In this document: piece after piece, positions 15,304-23,661 of the stretch
How the letters are laid out: the number at the start of each line of letters is the position of its first letter
How positions within the stretch are numbered: the stretch's first letter is position 1
Source of the DNA: JADKHC01 sp047600805
GTDB taxonomy: Bacteria; Verrucomicrobiota; Verrucomicrobiia; Opitutales; Opitutaceae
Assembly: GCA_047600805.1 (NCBI GenBank)
Contig: JASGKG010000001.1
Coordinates: 1,612,001 to 1,676,000 of the forward strand
Direction: 5' to 3'
Length of the DNA: 64,000 nt
Position numbers and translations under genes: made by a program
Notes under the pieces: generated by a model
Databases searched by the model: none
What the model saw: the letters and a program-made list of their open reading frames with translations, nothing else
What the model was told of the DNA's origin: nothing

Positions 15304-15429
15304 AGCCGCGACAGCAGCAAAGGTCTTTAGACCGGATCAACAAACTTGTCCGAATGACACGCGTCTTCGGATACCCTTGATTCGGTTAATTCTGTCAGCT
15401 GTTCGCCTCAGCTCGGCAGAACCGTCCGC

Positions 15430-17196
15430 CTAGCGCTTCTTCGCCAACCACGCCTTTACGTCTGCGAGTGAGCGAGTGTTGAAAACGTTTTCTTTCTTTA
15501 GCCAGCCCTTGCGCGCGGCGTTCACTCCGGCGACGACAAAACGCAGCCCGGCCATTTCGTGCGCGTCGGGATTGATCGCGCATAGCAAACCACGCTCGGC
15601 CGCACGCCGCCAATGGCGCCAATCCATGTCGAGACGCGACGGGTTGGCATTGAGCTCGATGATCACGTTGTTGGCCAATGCCGCGTCGATGGTTTTACCG
15701 ATGTTGACTTGGTACCCCTCGCGACGGAGCAGCAACCTGCCCGTGAGGTGGCCGAGGATGGTGACGTGCGGATTCTCGAGCGCGCGAATAATACGTGCGG
15801 TCATCGTCGCCTCATCCTGCGTGAGCGCGTTGTGCACGGACGCGACCACATAATCCACCTTCGCGAGCGTAGCGTCGTCGAAATCGAGCTGTCCGTCAGG
15901 CAAGATGTCGCATTCGGTGCCGGTGAAGACGTAGGGACGGAGACGTTTGGCCGTATTCAGAGCCTGGATATCGGCGACCTGTTTCAACAGGCGCTCCTCG
16001 TTTAAGCCGTTCGCTTGGTAACTACCCTTCGAGTGGTCGGCGATTCCGATGTACTCCCAGCCAAGCCCCTCGGCCTCAGCGACCATCTCGTTGAGGGTAT
16101 TGCGGCCGTCAGACGCCGTCGTGTGGTTGTGGAACGCACCGCGAAGGTCAGTCGTTTCGACGAGATGCGGCAGCGGGCCCTTTTCGGCTTCTTCGATTTC
16201 CCCCAACCCCTCGCGCAATTCCGGAGGGATGAAATTTAGGCCAAGCACCGCGAAAATCTGTTCCTCGGTCGACGCGTGCACTCCGACCCGCCGCGTCGCC
16301 TTCTCCTTGGCGGTGCCCTCGCCTTCCGCCGGCACGAGGCCCCATTCGCTCATGCTCAATCCGCGAGCGAGCGCACGCTGGCGCATCTGGACGTTGTGGT
16401 CCTTAGATCCGGTGAAATGGTGCAACGCAAAGGCGAACTGCTCTTCAGGTACAATACGCAAGTCAGCCTGAAGCCCGCTCTCGTAACGCACGCTGGCCTT
16501 TGTCTCACCCCGCGCCGTGATCTCCTTCACGCCGGGGCGAGTGACGAACCATTCCACCACCGGCTCAATCTCCGCTGCTGCAACGATGAAATCGAGGTCG
16601 CCGACCGTTTCCATCTTGCGGCGCAGACTACCGGCCGCTTCCGCCCGAAGCACCTGGGACAGGCCACGGAGGCCCTCGAGGATCGGACCGGCGACCGCAA
16701 AAGCATCCCACCAGAGATGACGCTTGCCGTAGGCTTCGCGGTTCTTGATGCCCGCAAGAATTTTCTCCTGCGTCTTTGCACCGAAACCATCGAGCTCCGC
16801 GACCCTGCCCTCTTCGCAGGCTTTCGTAAGCGCGGCGATGCTGTCGATGCCGAGCTTGCTATTGAGCGCCTTGATCTTCTTTCCGCCAAGGCCGGGGATC
16901 TCCAGCATTTCCACCAACCCGGGCGCGACCGACGCGCAAAGCTCATCGTAAAACTTCAGCTTACCGGTTTGGTGAAGTTCGGTGATCTTCTTCACCAAAG
17001 CTTCGCCAATGCCTTTGATCGAGCTGAGCCGATCTTCCGCGATGATCTTTGCCAAATCCTCTTCGAGCGCTTCCAAAGCTCGTGCGCCCATTTGATAAGC
17101 CCGGATCTTAAAAGGGTTTTCGCCCTTCAAATCCAACAACACGGCAATCTCGTTCAAAACATCGGCGATTTCGTTCTTCGTCACAGGGCGAACCAT
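15430..17196 (-). CDS. polX: DNA polymerase/3'-5' exonuclease PolX
   Basis: Family X DNA polymerase joined to a PHP phosphoesterase, 588 residues, a bacterial repair enzyme for gap filling with 3' end processing. ATG 17196 gives MVRPVTKNEIADVLNEIA, the normal beginning; 5 codons upstream are in frame but not conserved. The N-terminal helix-hairpin-helix region has SSIKGIGEALVKKI and IPGLGGKKIKAL. The polymerase active site is GSLRRKMETVGDLDFIV plus LQADLRIV (three Asp). The PHP domain, from about residue 350, has FHNHTTASDG, GIADHSKGS and the late INPDAHE. It converges with the GH43 gene and diverges from the thioesterase (84 bp). Confidence 0.93.
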   Translation of the reverse strand: MVRPVTKNEIADVLNEIAVLLDLKGENPFKIRAYQMGARALEALEEDLAKIIAEDRLSSIKGIGEALVKKITELHQTGKLKFYDELCASVAPGLVEMLEIPGLGGKKIKALNSKLGIDSIAALTKACEEGRVAELDGFGAKTQEKILAGIKNREAYGKRHLWWDAFAVAGPILEGLRGLSQVLRAEAAGSLRRKMETVGDLDFIVAAAEIEPVVEWFVTRPGVKEITARGETKASVRYESGLQADLRIVPEEQFAFALHHFTGSKDHNVQMRQRALARGLSMSEWGLVPAEGEGTAKEKATRRVGVHASTEEQIFAVLGLNFIPPELREGLGEIEEAEKGPLPHLVETTDLRGAFHNHTTASDGRNTLNEMVAEAEGLGWEYIGIADHSKGSYQANGLNEERLLKQVADIQALNTAKRLRPYVFTGTECDILPDGQLDFDDATLAKVDYVVASVHNALTQDEATMTARIIRALENPHVTILGHLTGRLLLRREGYQVNIGKTIDAALANNVIIELNANPSRLDMDWRHWRRAAERGLLCAINPDAHEMAGLRFVVAGVNAARKGWLKKENVFNTRSLADVKAWLAKKR

Positions 17197-17280
17197 AATG
17201 CAACACGGCAAAATGCGAAACTTTTTTCCTTATCGCGCGACCCGTTTTCCGCCACACTCCGTCGCTCTCTCCTCTCCGCC

Positions 17281-17688
17281 GTGCCTTTTACCTACGAACG
17301 TACGATCCATTTTGCCGACACTGACGCTGCAGGCGTCGTGTTTTTCCCGAACTATCTGTCGATCTGTCACGAAGCATACGAAGAGGCACTCGCATCGGCG
17401 GGAATTCCCGTGCGGGCCTTTTTCGCCGACCAAGGCGTCATGATCCCGGTGTCGAAGAGTTCAGCAGACTACATGCGTCCGCTTTACTGTGGAGATCGCG
17501 TGCGAGTTACGCTCACGCCCAAACTTCTCAACGAGAACTCCTACGTGATCGATTACGAATTGGTGCGCCTCGGAACCGTCGCAAAACTAGCGGCCCAAGT
17601 CCACACGGCGCACGTTTGCATCGATTCCAAAGCCCGCGAACGCACGAAGCTCCCGCCCGCCATCCTGAACTGGGTTCAAACAGGTTAG
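17281..17688 (+). CDS. 4HBT-family acyl-CoA thioesterase, candidate DHNA-CoA hydrolase
   Basis: Hot-dog-fold thioesterase of 135 residues starting at GTG 17281 (MPFTYERTIHFADTD). The 4HBT signature DTDAAGVVFFPNYLSICHEA carries the catalytic Asp. Its stop overlaps the stop of the convergent menE-like gene (shared TTAG at 17685-17688). Because menE and menC lie directly opposite, I infer that it may hydrolyse 1,4-dihydroxy-2-naphthoyl-CoA in menaquinone synthesis. Sequence alone cannot exclude a YbgC-like role on other acyl-CoAs. Confidence 0.75.
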   Translation: MPFTYERTIHFADTDAAGVVFFPNYLSICHEAYEEALASAGIPVRAFFADQGVMIPVSKSSADYMRPLYCGDRVRVTLTPKLLNENSYVIDYELVRLGTVAKLAAQVHTAHVCIDSKARERTKLPPAILNWVQTG

Positions 17689-18881
17689 AGGCGGCTAGTT
17701 CGGGCGGGGGCACCCGTCGCAGCGGCCACAAGTGCTGCGCGGTTTATTTTTCCCTGCGCATTCCTCGGCCACGGCGAAACGGCCACGAAACGCTTGGGCC
17801 ACTTGTAGCTTTCCAGGCCCTGAAGCGCCTTCTCGACAGCAGCTTTGTCGAACCGATCGCCTGAGGCAGCATAGCACACAACAACAACACTCCCCCACTC
17901 AGGGTCGGGTATTCCGACCACGGCGAAATCTCCCAACGCAGCACTCGAACGGAGCGCTGCTTCGACATCCAGGGGATGAACTTTTTTTCCGCCAGTGATG
18001 ATCACAGCATCACGGCGCCCAAGTAGCGTGAGCGCCCCGTCGCTATCCAATCGTCCCAGATCTTCGGTGAGAAACGAGCGGTCAAGTTTGGCGGCCGGCC
18101 AGTATCCGCGGCAGACGCTTGCGCCGGATATCCTCACAAGTCCCGTCGCCCTCGGCGGCAAAGCCACTCCTGTGTTTTCGTCGACGATCTCGATCCGCGC
18201 GTGCGGCATGGCCTGACCGCAACTTCGATCACCCGACAAAAACTCGCCCGCGCGCTGCACCACCACCATCGCGGCCGTTTCGGTCATGCCATAACAAATC
18301 GATACCGGAACATTCGCCGCCGCAGCTGCCTCGGCTAACTCCGGCCACATCGGTCCCCCTCCTAAAAACACCGTACGGAACTCCCGTAATTTCTCGATCG
18401 AACGATCGCTCGCAAGCAAACGCTGCAACTGCGTGGGCACGAGCGACAAAAACCAGCCATCCTCCTTATGTTCGAGGTCCGGCCATTCGCCAGCCTCGAG
18501 CTGTTTCCACAACCAAGCGCTATGTTCACCGGCCGTTGCGAAACAACGAACTCGCGACATGAAACCACTGACGTGATACGCCGGCAAAACATCCAAGGCG
18601 TTGACTCGAGCCACGCCGAAATGCGCACAGAAACCGACTACCGCAGCCGACAACGTCTCCTCGTCGTGACGCGCGAATCTCAAGCCGCCACTCGTGCCAC
18701 CGGTGGGAAGACACAGCCAGCCATCGCCATTACCCAGACCTTCGCCCGCTTCACGTGAAATCGCGTCAAACTGAGCGCGCGCACTCTCCGACGCATGCGG
18801 GTCACGTAGAAAGACAGCGCCATTGCGCTCTTCTGCACAACCTGTCGCCAGAGCCAGTTTTATCAGGTCAGAGCGTTCCAT
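17685..18881 (-). CDS. menE: AMP-binding acyl-CoA ligase, probable o-succinylbenzoate-CoA ligase
   Basis: ANL-superfamily adenylate-forming enzyme of 398 residues. In menaquinone synthesis MenE activates o-succinylbenzoate with ATP and CoA. It overlaps the upstream menC gene by 19 bp, which is the main reason for the MenE call. Visible motifs: a degenerate P-loop PTGGTSGGLRFARH, ICYGMTETAA (A5), GYWPAAKLDRSF, and the hinge/A8 region LGRRDAVIITGGKKVHP, with the C-terminal lysine in NAQGKINRAAL. It is shorter than typical MenE at the N-terminus, a form seen in compact MenE proteins. The gene runs into the convergent thioesterase. Confidence 0.8.
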   Translation of the reverse strand: MERSDLIKLALATGCAEERNGAVFLRDPHASESARAQFDAISREAGEGLGNGDGWLCLPTGGTSGGLRFARHDEETLSAAVVGFCAHFGVARVNALDVLPAYHVSGFMSRVRCFATAGEHSAWLWKQLEAGEWPDLEHKEDGWFLSLVPTQLQRLLASDRSIEKLREFRTVFLGGGPMWPELAEAAAAANVPVSICYGMTETAAMVVVQRAGEFLSGDRSCGQAMPHARIEIVDENTGVALPPRATGLVRISGASVCRGYWPAAKLDRSFLTEDLGRLDSDGALTLLGRRDAVIITGGKKVHPLDVEAALRSSAALGDFAVVGIPDPEWGSVVVVCYAASGDRFDKAAVEKALQGLESYKWPKRFVAVSPWPRNAQGKINRAALVAAATGAPARTSRL

Positions 18882-19867
18882 AAATGCTCCTCATTCATCG
18901 CCGTGACGTCCTGCGGCCGGATAAAAGGCGCCTGATATGGTCCATCAAAACGCGAATCCTGAAACAAAGGCCAAACCCCAAAACCCAGCGCATGCGGCTC
19001 TCCCTGGAACGTAAACGCGAGTCGCAATGCGGCTTTCGCGCCAACAGAAGTTTCCAGCGCCGAGGAAAAAACCACCTTGGCTTTCGCTTTCTCCAATTGC
19101 GCAATCACCGATGTCGGTTCGCCAAGCAGCGCCGGTTTAACCACGAAGAAACCCGGCCAGCCTCGACCGATCCAGCGTTCCACATCGCGCCCATTCACGA
19201 CAGATTCGTCGAGCGCTATCGGCGTAGGATAATCGGCCGCCAAACCCAGCAACAGGTCTTCTGCACCTTTCAACTCGGGTGAAACCGGCTGCTCAATAAA
19301 CTCCACCGGGCGATCCGCGCACCGCTCGAGCGCACGTTCACTCTTGCGCCGATCCCACGCGCCATTCGCATCGAGACGCAATTTGCTGCCTTCCGGCAAA
19401 CGAGCGATCAGGTCATCAAGAATCGCTAATTCGTCCGCCAGATCGGCGACGCCGACCTTCCATTTGAACGTGCGAAATCCGGCTTCGGCCTTCGCCTCCA
19501 CCTGATCCAAGACGCCTCGGCCTGCAGGTAAAAGAGCCACGACCGGCAACGCCTTGCGAGATTCGATCGAACCAACCGGAGCCCGCAGAGCCGAACATAT
19601 GGCGAAATGCAGGCACGGCGATTTTTCGCAGACTTGGGCTAACTGACGTTCGTCGAAGGTTTCTCTGATCGAACGGCAAACGTCCTCGGCTTCGTTGATC
19701 GTTTCAGTGCCGAACCATTCAATCGGTGCACATTCGCCGAATCCAGCGACGCCGTTTTCCCGTTCGACCCGCACGATCAAACCTTCGCGCTCCGTCCAAA
19801 GTCCGTGGGCCGTTCGCACCGGATGACGGAAAGGCAGTTTGTAACGTCGAAAAGCAAGGCGAGCCAT
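18863..19867 (-). CDS. menC: o-Succinylbenzoate synthase (enolase superfamily)
   Basis: Dehydratase making o-succinylbenzoate from SHCHC in menaquinone synthesis, 334 residues. ATG 19867 gives MARLAFRRYKLPFRHPVRTA, as expected; a longer frame to 19924 exists. Enolase-superfamily residues are visible: KxK in FKWKVG, metal ligands in LRLDANGAW, EFIEQP and ALDES, and the second lysine in FVVKPALLG. First gene of a menC-menE unit. TrpF lies 67 bp upstream on the same strand and may share transcription. Confidence 0.85.
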   Translation of the reverse strand: MARLAFRRYKLPFRHPVRTAHGLWTEREGLIVRVERENGVAGFGECAPIEWFGTETINEAEDVCRSIRETFDERQLAQVCEKSPCLHFAICSALRAPVGSIESRKALPVVALLPAGRGVLDQVEAKAEAGFRTFKWKVGVADLADELAILDDLIARLPEGSKLRLDANGAWDRRKSERALERCADRPVEFIEQPVSPELKGAEDLLLGLAADYPTPIALDESVVNGRDVERWIGRGWPGFFVVKPALLGEPTSVIAQLEKAKAKVVFSSALETSVGAKAALRLAFTFQGEPHALGFGVWPLFQDSRFDGPYQAPFIRPQDVTAMNEEHLWNALT

Positions 19868-19934
19868 TATGAACCCAGCAAAAACGCATTCCGACACATG
19901 GCAAGACGCCTCGCCGTCGCGCATCGCCCGCCGT

Positions 19935-20606
19935 TCAAAACGGCGGACGTGTGAGCGCGCCTTTGTATTCGTTCAGAACAGCGCGCAGCCGCTGCAGCTT
20001 CTCAGCGCTCTTGATGCCCGGCACGCTTTCAACGCCGCTGTTCACGTCGACCGTGCGCGCACCTGTTTCCGTCAAAGCCGAGACGATATTTTCCGGTGTC
20101 AGTCCGCCTGCGAGAATCCAGTTTATCCTCGGATACTGTTCCCGAAGTCGACCGAACATCGGCCAATCGCCAACTTGCCCGGTACCGCCGTAGGTTCCTG
20201 CGCGATAGGTATCGAACAGGAAGGTACCGGCAAGATTGAACATCGTCGCAGGAAGCGCCTCTCCCGGCGGCACCCGCGGTGCCAGCCATAGCTTCTCCGG
20301 AGAGACCACGTCAGACCAAGCCTGCACGCTCGAAAGCGGTGTCGTGTGCGGGAAATGAATTTGGAAAAAGTCGAAATGCTCCGCTTTGAACGCCGTCAAA
20401 TCCGCTGCGGTCGGCTCGACGGTCACCGCGACCTTGGGTTTGCGAGGGAGACGCGACGAAATCGCGCGATACGACTCGACCGAAATATAGCGCGGCGACT
20501 TCGGATAAAATATGAAACCCAAATAATCCGCACCGATTCCGTCCGCCAAATTGGCATCCGCCAAGGAGGTCAGCCCACAGACCTTGATGCGGATGCCGTT
20601 GATCAT
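19935..20606 (-). CDS. trpF: Phosphoribosylanthranilate isomerase
   Basis: TIM-barrel enzyme of tryptophan synthesis, 223 residues, free-standing rather than fused to TrpC. The general base Cys is C10 (RIKVCGLTSLADA) and the general acid Asp is D187 (RTVDVNSGVE). Phosphate-binding glycines are in LAGGLTPENI. It sits between a DegT aminotransferase (10 bp upstream on the same strand) and menC, so the trp genes are scattered in this genome. Slightly longer than the usual 200-205 residues. Confidence 0.9.
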   Translation of the reverse strand: MINGIRIKVCGLTSLADANLADGIGADYLGFIFYPKSPRYISVESYRAISSRLPRKPKVAVTVEPTAADLTAFKAEHFDFFQIHFPHTTPLSSVQAWSDVVSPEKLWLAPRVPPGEALPATMFNLAGTFLFDTYRAGTYGGTGQVGDWPMFGRLREQYPRINWILAGGLTPENIVSALTETGARTVDVNSGVESVPGIKSAEKLQRLRAVLNEYKGALTRPPF

Positions 20607-20615
20607 AACACGCGG

Positions 20616-21710
20616 TTAGAACGAATTAACCGACTCAATGACAAAGTCCACCTGCGCGTCCGTAAGTTCGGGGAAAATTGGCAAACTCACGCAATTGGCC
20701 GCGGCTTTTTCCGCGACCGGCATCGAGCCAACTTTGTATCCGAGCGAGGCGTAACATTTCTGCATGTGGAGCGGCACAGGATAAATGAGATCGGTGCCGA
20801 CCTCCCGCTTCGCGAGGTGTTCCCGCAAAGCGTCGCGGCGTGGATGACGGATCGTAAACTGATGAAACACGCTTTGGCCGTAGTCGGGTTGTGACGGCAG
20901 CACAGTGTCGGCAAGTTTAATGCCGCTCAGATATTTCTTCGCGATGGCTTGGCGCCGCGCATTCCACGTGGCCAGATGCGGCAACTTCACGTTCAGCAAT
21001 GCGCCTTGGAAACCGTCCATACGGAAATTCCCGCCGACGATGTCGTGATAATAACGCCGATCCGAGCCGTGCACGCGGATGTGCCGCGCGGTTGTCGCCA
21101 CGTCCTCGCGACGTGAAGTCAACGCACCGCCTTCGCCACAGCCGCCAAGGTTTTTCGTCGGGTAAAAGCTGAACGTGCCGACATCGCCAAAAAGGCCGAC
21201 CGGAGTGCCTTTGTACTTCGCGCCGATCGCCTGCGCACAATCCTCGATCACAAAGAGGTTGTGCTTTTTGGCGATAGCCATGATCTCGTCCATGCGGGCA
21301 GGTTGTCCAAAAAGATGCACCACGATGATGCCTTTTGTGCGCGACGTGATCGCCGCTTCGAGCTTGGTCGGATCGAGGTTGAAAGTGCCCTCCTCCACGT
21401 CCACGAACTTCGGCGTCGCTCCGACGTAATTAATTCCCCACGCCGAAGAGATGAATGTAAACGGCGGCACGATCACTTCGTCGCCAGGCCCGAACTTCGC
21501 GATCATACAGCCGACGTGAAGCGGCGAAGTGCCACTGTTGAAGCCGAGTGCTCGCGGATAGCCGAGCGCGTTGCAGAAATTTTTCTCAAAATCTTCCACG
21601 TCTTTACCGAGGCAAAAACGATTCGCGTCATACGTGGCGGTAAGAGCCGCGAGCGCTTGCTCGCGAATAGCCTTGTGTTGCAGGGAGAGATCGAGAAACG
21701 GAACTTTCAT
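20616..21710 (-). CDS. DegT/DnrJ/EryC1/StrS family PLP aminotransferase
   Basis: Sugar nucleotide aminotransferase family, 364 residues, cytoplasmic. ATG 21710 gives MKVPFLDLSLQHKAIREQ, the standard start. The PLP Schiff-base lysine is K186 in SFYPTKNLGG. The cofactor Asp lies in VIEDCAQAIGAKYKG, and the family C-terminus has PVPLHMQKCYASLGY. Such enzymes aminate keto-sugars for polysaccharides or antibiotics. Here it stands away from the exopolysaccharide genes at 59.9-64 kb and next to trpF. The closest functional types are WbpE and PglE, but the substrate is not readable. Confidence 0.9.
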   Translation of the reverse strand: MKVPFLDLSLQHKAIREQALAALTATYDANRFCLGKDVEDFEKNFCNALGYPRALGFNSGTSPLHVGCMIAKFGPGDEVIVPPFTFISSAWGINYVGATPKFVDVEEGTFNLDPTKLEAAITSRTKGIIVVHLFGQPARMDEIMAIAKKHNLFVIEDCAQAIGAKYKGTPVGLFGDVGTFSFYPTKNLGGCGEGGALTSRREDVATTARHIRVHGSDRRYYHDIVGGNFRMDGFQGALLNVKLPHLATWNARRQAIAKKYLSGIKLADTVLPSQPDYGQSVFHQFTIRHPRRDALREHLAKREVGTDLIYPVPLHMQKCYASLGYKVGSMPVAEKAAANCVSLPIFPELTDAQVDFVIESVNSF

Positions 21711-21780
21711 TTAGAAGGTCCGTATCTTCGCCAAATTTTTCCTTCAAGGGAAAGGTCCAATTTCATCCGAACTCGAACAA

Positions 21781-21817
21781 TAAAAAAGCCTCCAGCGGCA
21801 AAACCACTGGAGGCTTT
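21781..21817 (-). terminator. Rho-independent terminator of the minus-strand unit
   Basis: An 11-bp stem (AAAGCCTCCAG at 21785-21795 with 21807-21817) has an 11-nt loop. Read on the minus strand it is followed by TTTTTTA, ending the unit that contains the phosphodiesterase and the small gene at 21837. Confidence 0.85.
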
Positions 21818-21836
21818 GTACAAAAGAAACTTTCGA

Positions 21837-22310
21837 TCAGGACAAATGCTCCGAGCAAGACATCTCCAGCTCAGCGATCACGTAAGAGCGCAACCAGGCC
21901 GGTGCATCCGACGGATCTGGAGCCGCCGAATCGTCTTGGTAGAGAAAACTCACAAACTGCCGCGCCGCTTCTTCCGGTGAAAGCGTTTCCGGAATGTAGA
22001 CTGCAGCTCGTGAAGCCTGCTCCAACTCCTTCAACAATGACCACACCGCTGTGACTGCAGGGGCTTGAATGGTCATGTGCCTGCCTTTGATCAACGCACT
22101 CTGAACGTGATCGATGAATCGCTCCGCTTTGGTTTTCATCTCAGAATCCTTCGCGCGAACTATCGTTTTGGGGATAAGCAATGGGCTGGCCAGATATACC
22201 AGTTTGTCCCACCGCTCGTGGGGCAAAGACCCTATTGCAAGCCCGATCGATAGCAAGCAAATGCGTAAGTTTCGCCAAACAATTTTCAGCGAGCTTTCGT
22301 ATGCGCCCAC
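21837..22310 (-). CDS. Hypothetical protein coupled to the phosphodiesterase gene
   Basis: Unrecognised protein of up to 157 residues. The GTG start at 22310 overlaps the TAG stop of the phosphodiesterase by one base, suggesting translational coupling. An internal ATG at 22139 is preceded by GAAGGA at 7-nt spacing, a good ribosome-binding site, and would give 100 residues. The N-terminal part contains one hydrophobic stretch (ICLLSIGLAIGSL). The rest is helical and acidic at the C-terminus. No known domain is recognised. Confidence 0.6.
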   Translation of the reverse strand: MGAYESSLKIVWRNLRICLLSIGLAIGSLPHERWDKLVYLASPLLIPKTIVRAKDSEMKTKAERFIDHVQSALIKGRHMTIQAPAVTAVWSLLKELEQASRAAVYIPETLSPEEAARQFVSFLYQDDSAAPDPSDAPAWLRSYVIAELEMSCSEHLS

Positions 22311-23557
22311 TATCTTTGGGTAGCGTTTCCCTTGGCTCGCAAAAGGGTTTTCACTAACCGGTCGCTCCCGTCATTTTTTACCGGTCGAAGTTCAGCCGCC
22401 GCACATAGCAAATTGTAGACATCAATATTTTCTACGGCGTCGACCACCGCACCGTCGTTTCTAAACGCCGGTCCCTTCACGATCAAGATGCCGCGCATGT
22501 CCGGAAATTGCGGATCGTAGCCGTGCTCGCCTCTCAAGTTCCCGTATTTCTGCGGGTTGTACGTGCTGCGCTTTTGCATGCGCCAGCCAGGGGCCATCAA
22601 AATCCAGACCGGCGGGTAGCGTTCGCTGTCGCGCGCATGAAAACTTTCCGGCAATTCTTCCAACCGGCAAACACGCGCCTCCGCTGGAAGCGATGCCCGC
22701 AGTTTTCCGACCAGCTCATCCGCAGTACCTGTGAGCGGCCGCAAACCCACTACCGGGCCCTCGCACTCGACTTGCACCTGCGCTAGCTCGACGTAGTCGT
22801 CCAAGAGCAACGGTTTTTCGGAAACCACGCGCGTCATCCCATGATCCGACACAATGACGACGTTAAGCGGCACGCCTTCATCAGCGGCCCGTCGCAAGAT
22901 CACACCAATTTTGGCGTCCAATTCTTTCACCGCGCTCGCGAGTTCCGGCGAATCCGGGCCGAATTTGTGCCCGACAGAATTCGTTTCTTCCAAATAAAAC
23001 GTGACCACGACCGGTCGCTCTTTCTCCGGCAGCTTTAACCAACCAAATAGTTCGTCGACGCGTTTCTCGAACGGAATCGAGTAGTCATAAGGTTTCCAAT
23101 AGGTCGCCCGGCGCCCGCCAATTTCAGCCTCCGATCCCGGCCAGAACGAACACGCACTCACTTTGCCTTGTTTCACGGCCGTTATCCAGATCGGCTCACC
23201 GCCCCACCAATGGCCGTCGCGGTTCGCGAGCGGTTGATTGTAGTAAAACAATCCGGTCGTTGGCTCGAAGAACTGGTTGTTGACGATGCCATGATGCGCC
23301 GGCAGCAACCCGGTCGCGATCGAATAGTGATTCGGAAACGTGTTACTCGGAAAAACAGGAATCAACCCTCGCGCACTCGCTCCCGTCTCACGCAAATGCC
23401 GCAACGTCGGCGTTTCTGCGGGAAATTTTTCGCAGTAATCCCAACGGAAGCCGTCCATTGAAATCAGGAGAACCGGCGCGCCCCCCGCGTTTTCCGCGGC
23501 GCAAAGCAATCCGAAGCTGAGGAGGAACGTGGAAACAAAAGCGAGAGGTCGAAACAC
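22310..23557 (-). CDS. Secreted type I phosphodiesterase/nucleotide pyrophosphatase (NPP-like)
   Basis: Alkaline-phosphatase-superfamily NPP enzyme, 415 residues, exported: the signal peptide is MFRPLAFVSTFLLSFGLLCA, with cleavage near AEN. It hydrolyses phosphodiester or pyrophosphate bonds of nucleotides or lipids in the periplasm or outside. The metal Asp is D35 (LISMDGFRWDY) and the nucleophile Thr is T73 (FPSNTFPNHYSIATG); further ligands are in VIVSDHGMTRV and the C-terminal GEHGYDPQFPDMRG. Length and motif order fit ENPP-like bacterial enzymes. Confidence 0.9.
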   Translation of the reverse strand: MFRPLAFVSTFLLSFGLLCAAENAGGAPVLLISMDGFRWDYCEKFPAETPTLRHLRETGASARGLIPVFPSNTFPNHYSIATGLLPAHHGIVNNQFFEPTTGLFYYNQPLANRDGHWWGGEPIWITAVKQGKVSACSFWPGSEAEIGGRRATYWKPYDYSIPFEKRVDELFGWLKLPEKERPVVVTFYLEETNSVGHKFGPDSPELASAVKELDAKIGVILRRAADEGVPLNVVIVSDHGMTRVVSEKPLLLDDYVELAQVQVECEGPVVGLRPLTGTADELVGKLRASLPAEARVCRLEELPESFHARDSERYPPVWILMAPGWRMQKRSTYNPQKYGNLRGEHGYDPQFPDMRGILIVKGPAFRNDGAVVDAVENIDVYNLLCAAAELRPVKNDGSDRLVKTLLRAKGNATQR

Positions 23558-23661
23558 TGTTCAATCCTCTCGCATCAGATTTGCAGAATCAATTCTTCAG
23601 CAAAATTTCCGTGCAACATTTCGGCGACAGCAGACGCGCCGCCGAACGTCGCGAGAAACGA

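Noticed and set aside
16276..17280. Long upstream extension of the thioesterase frame
   Set aside because: It is antisense to polX. Family similarity begins only at GTG 17281.
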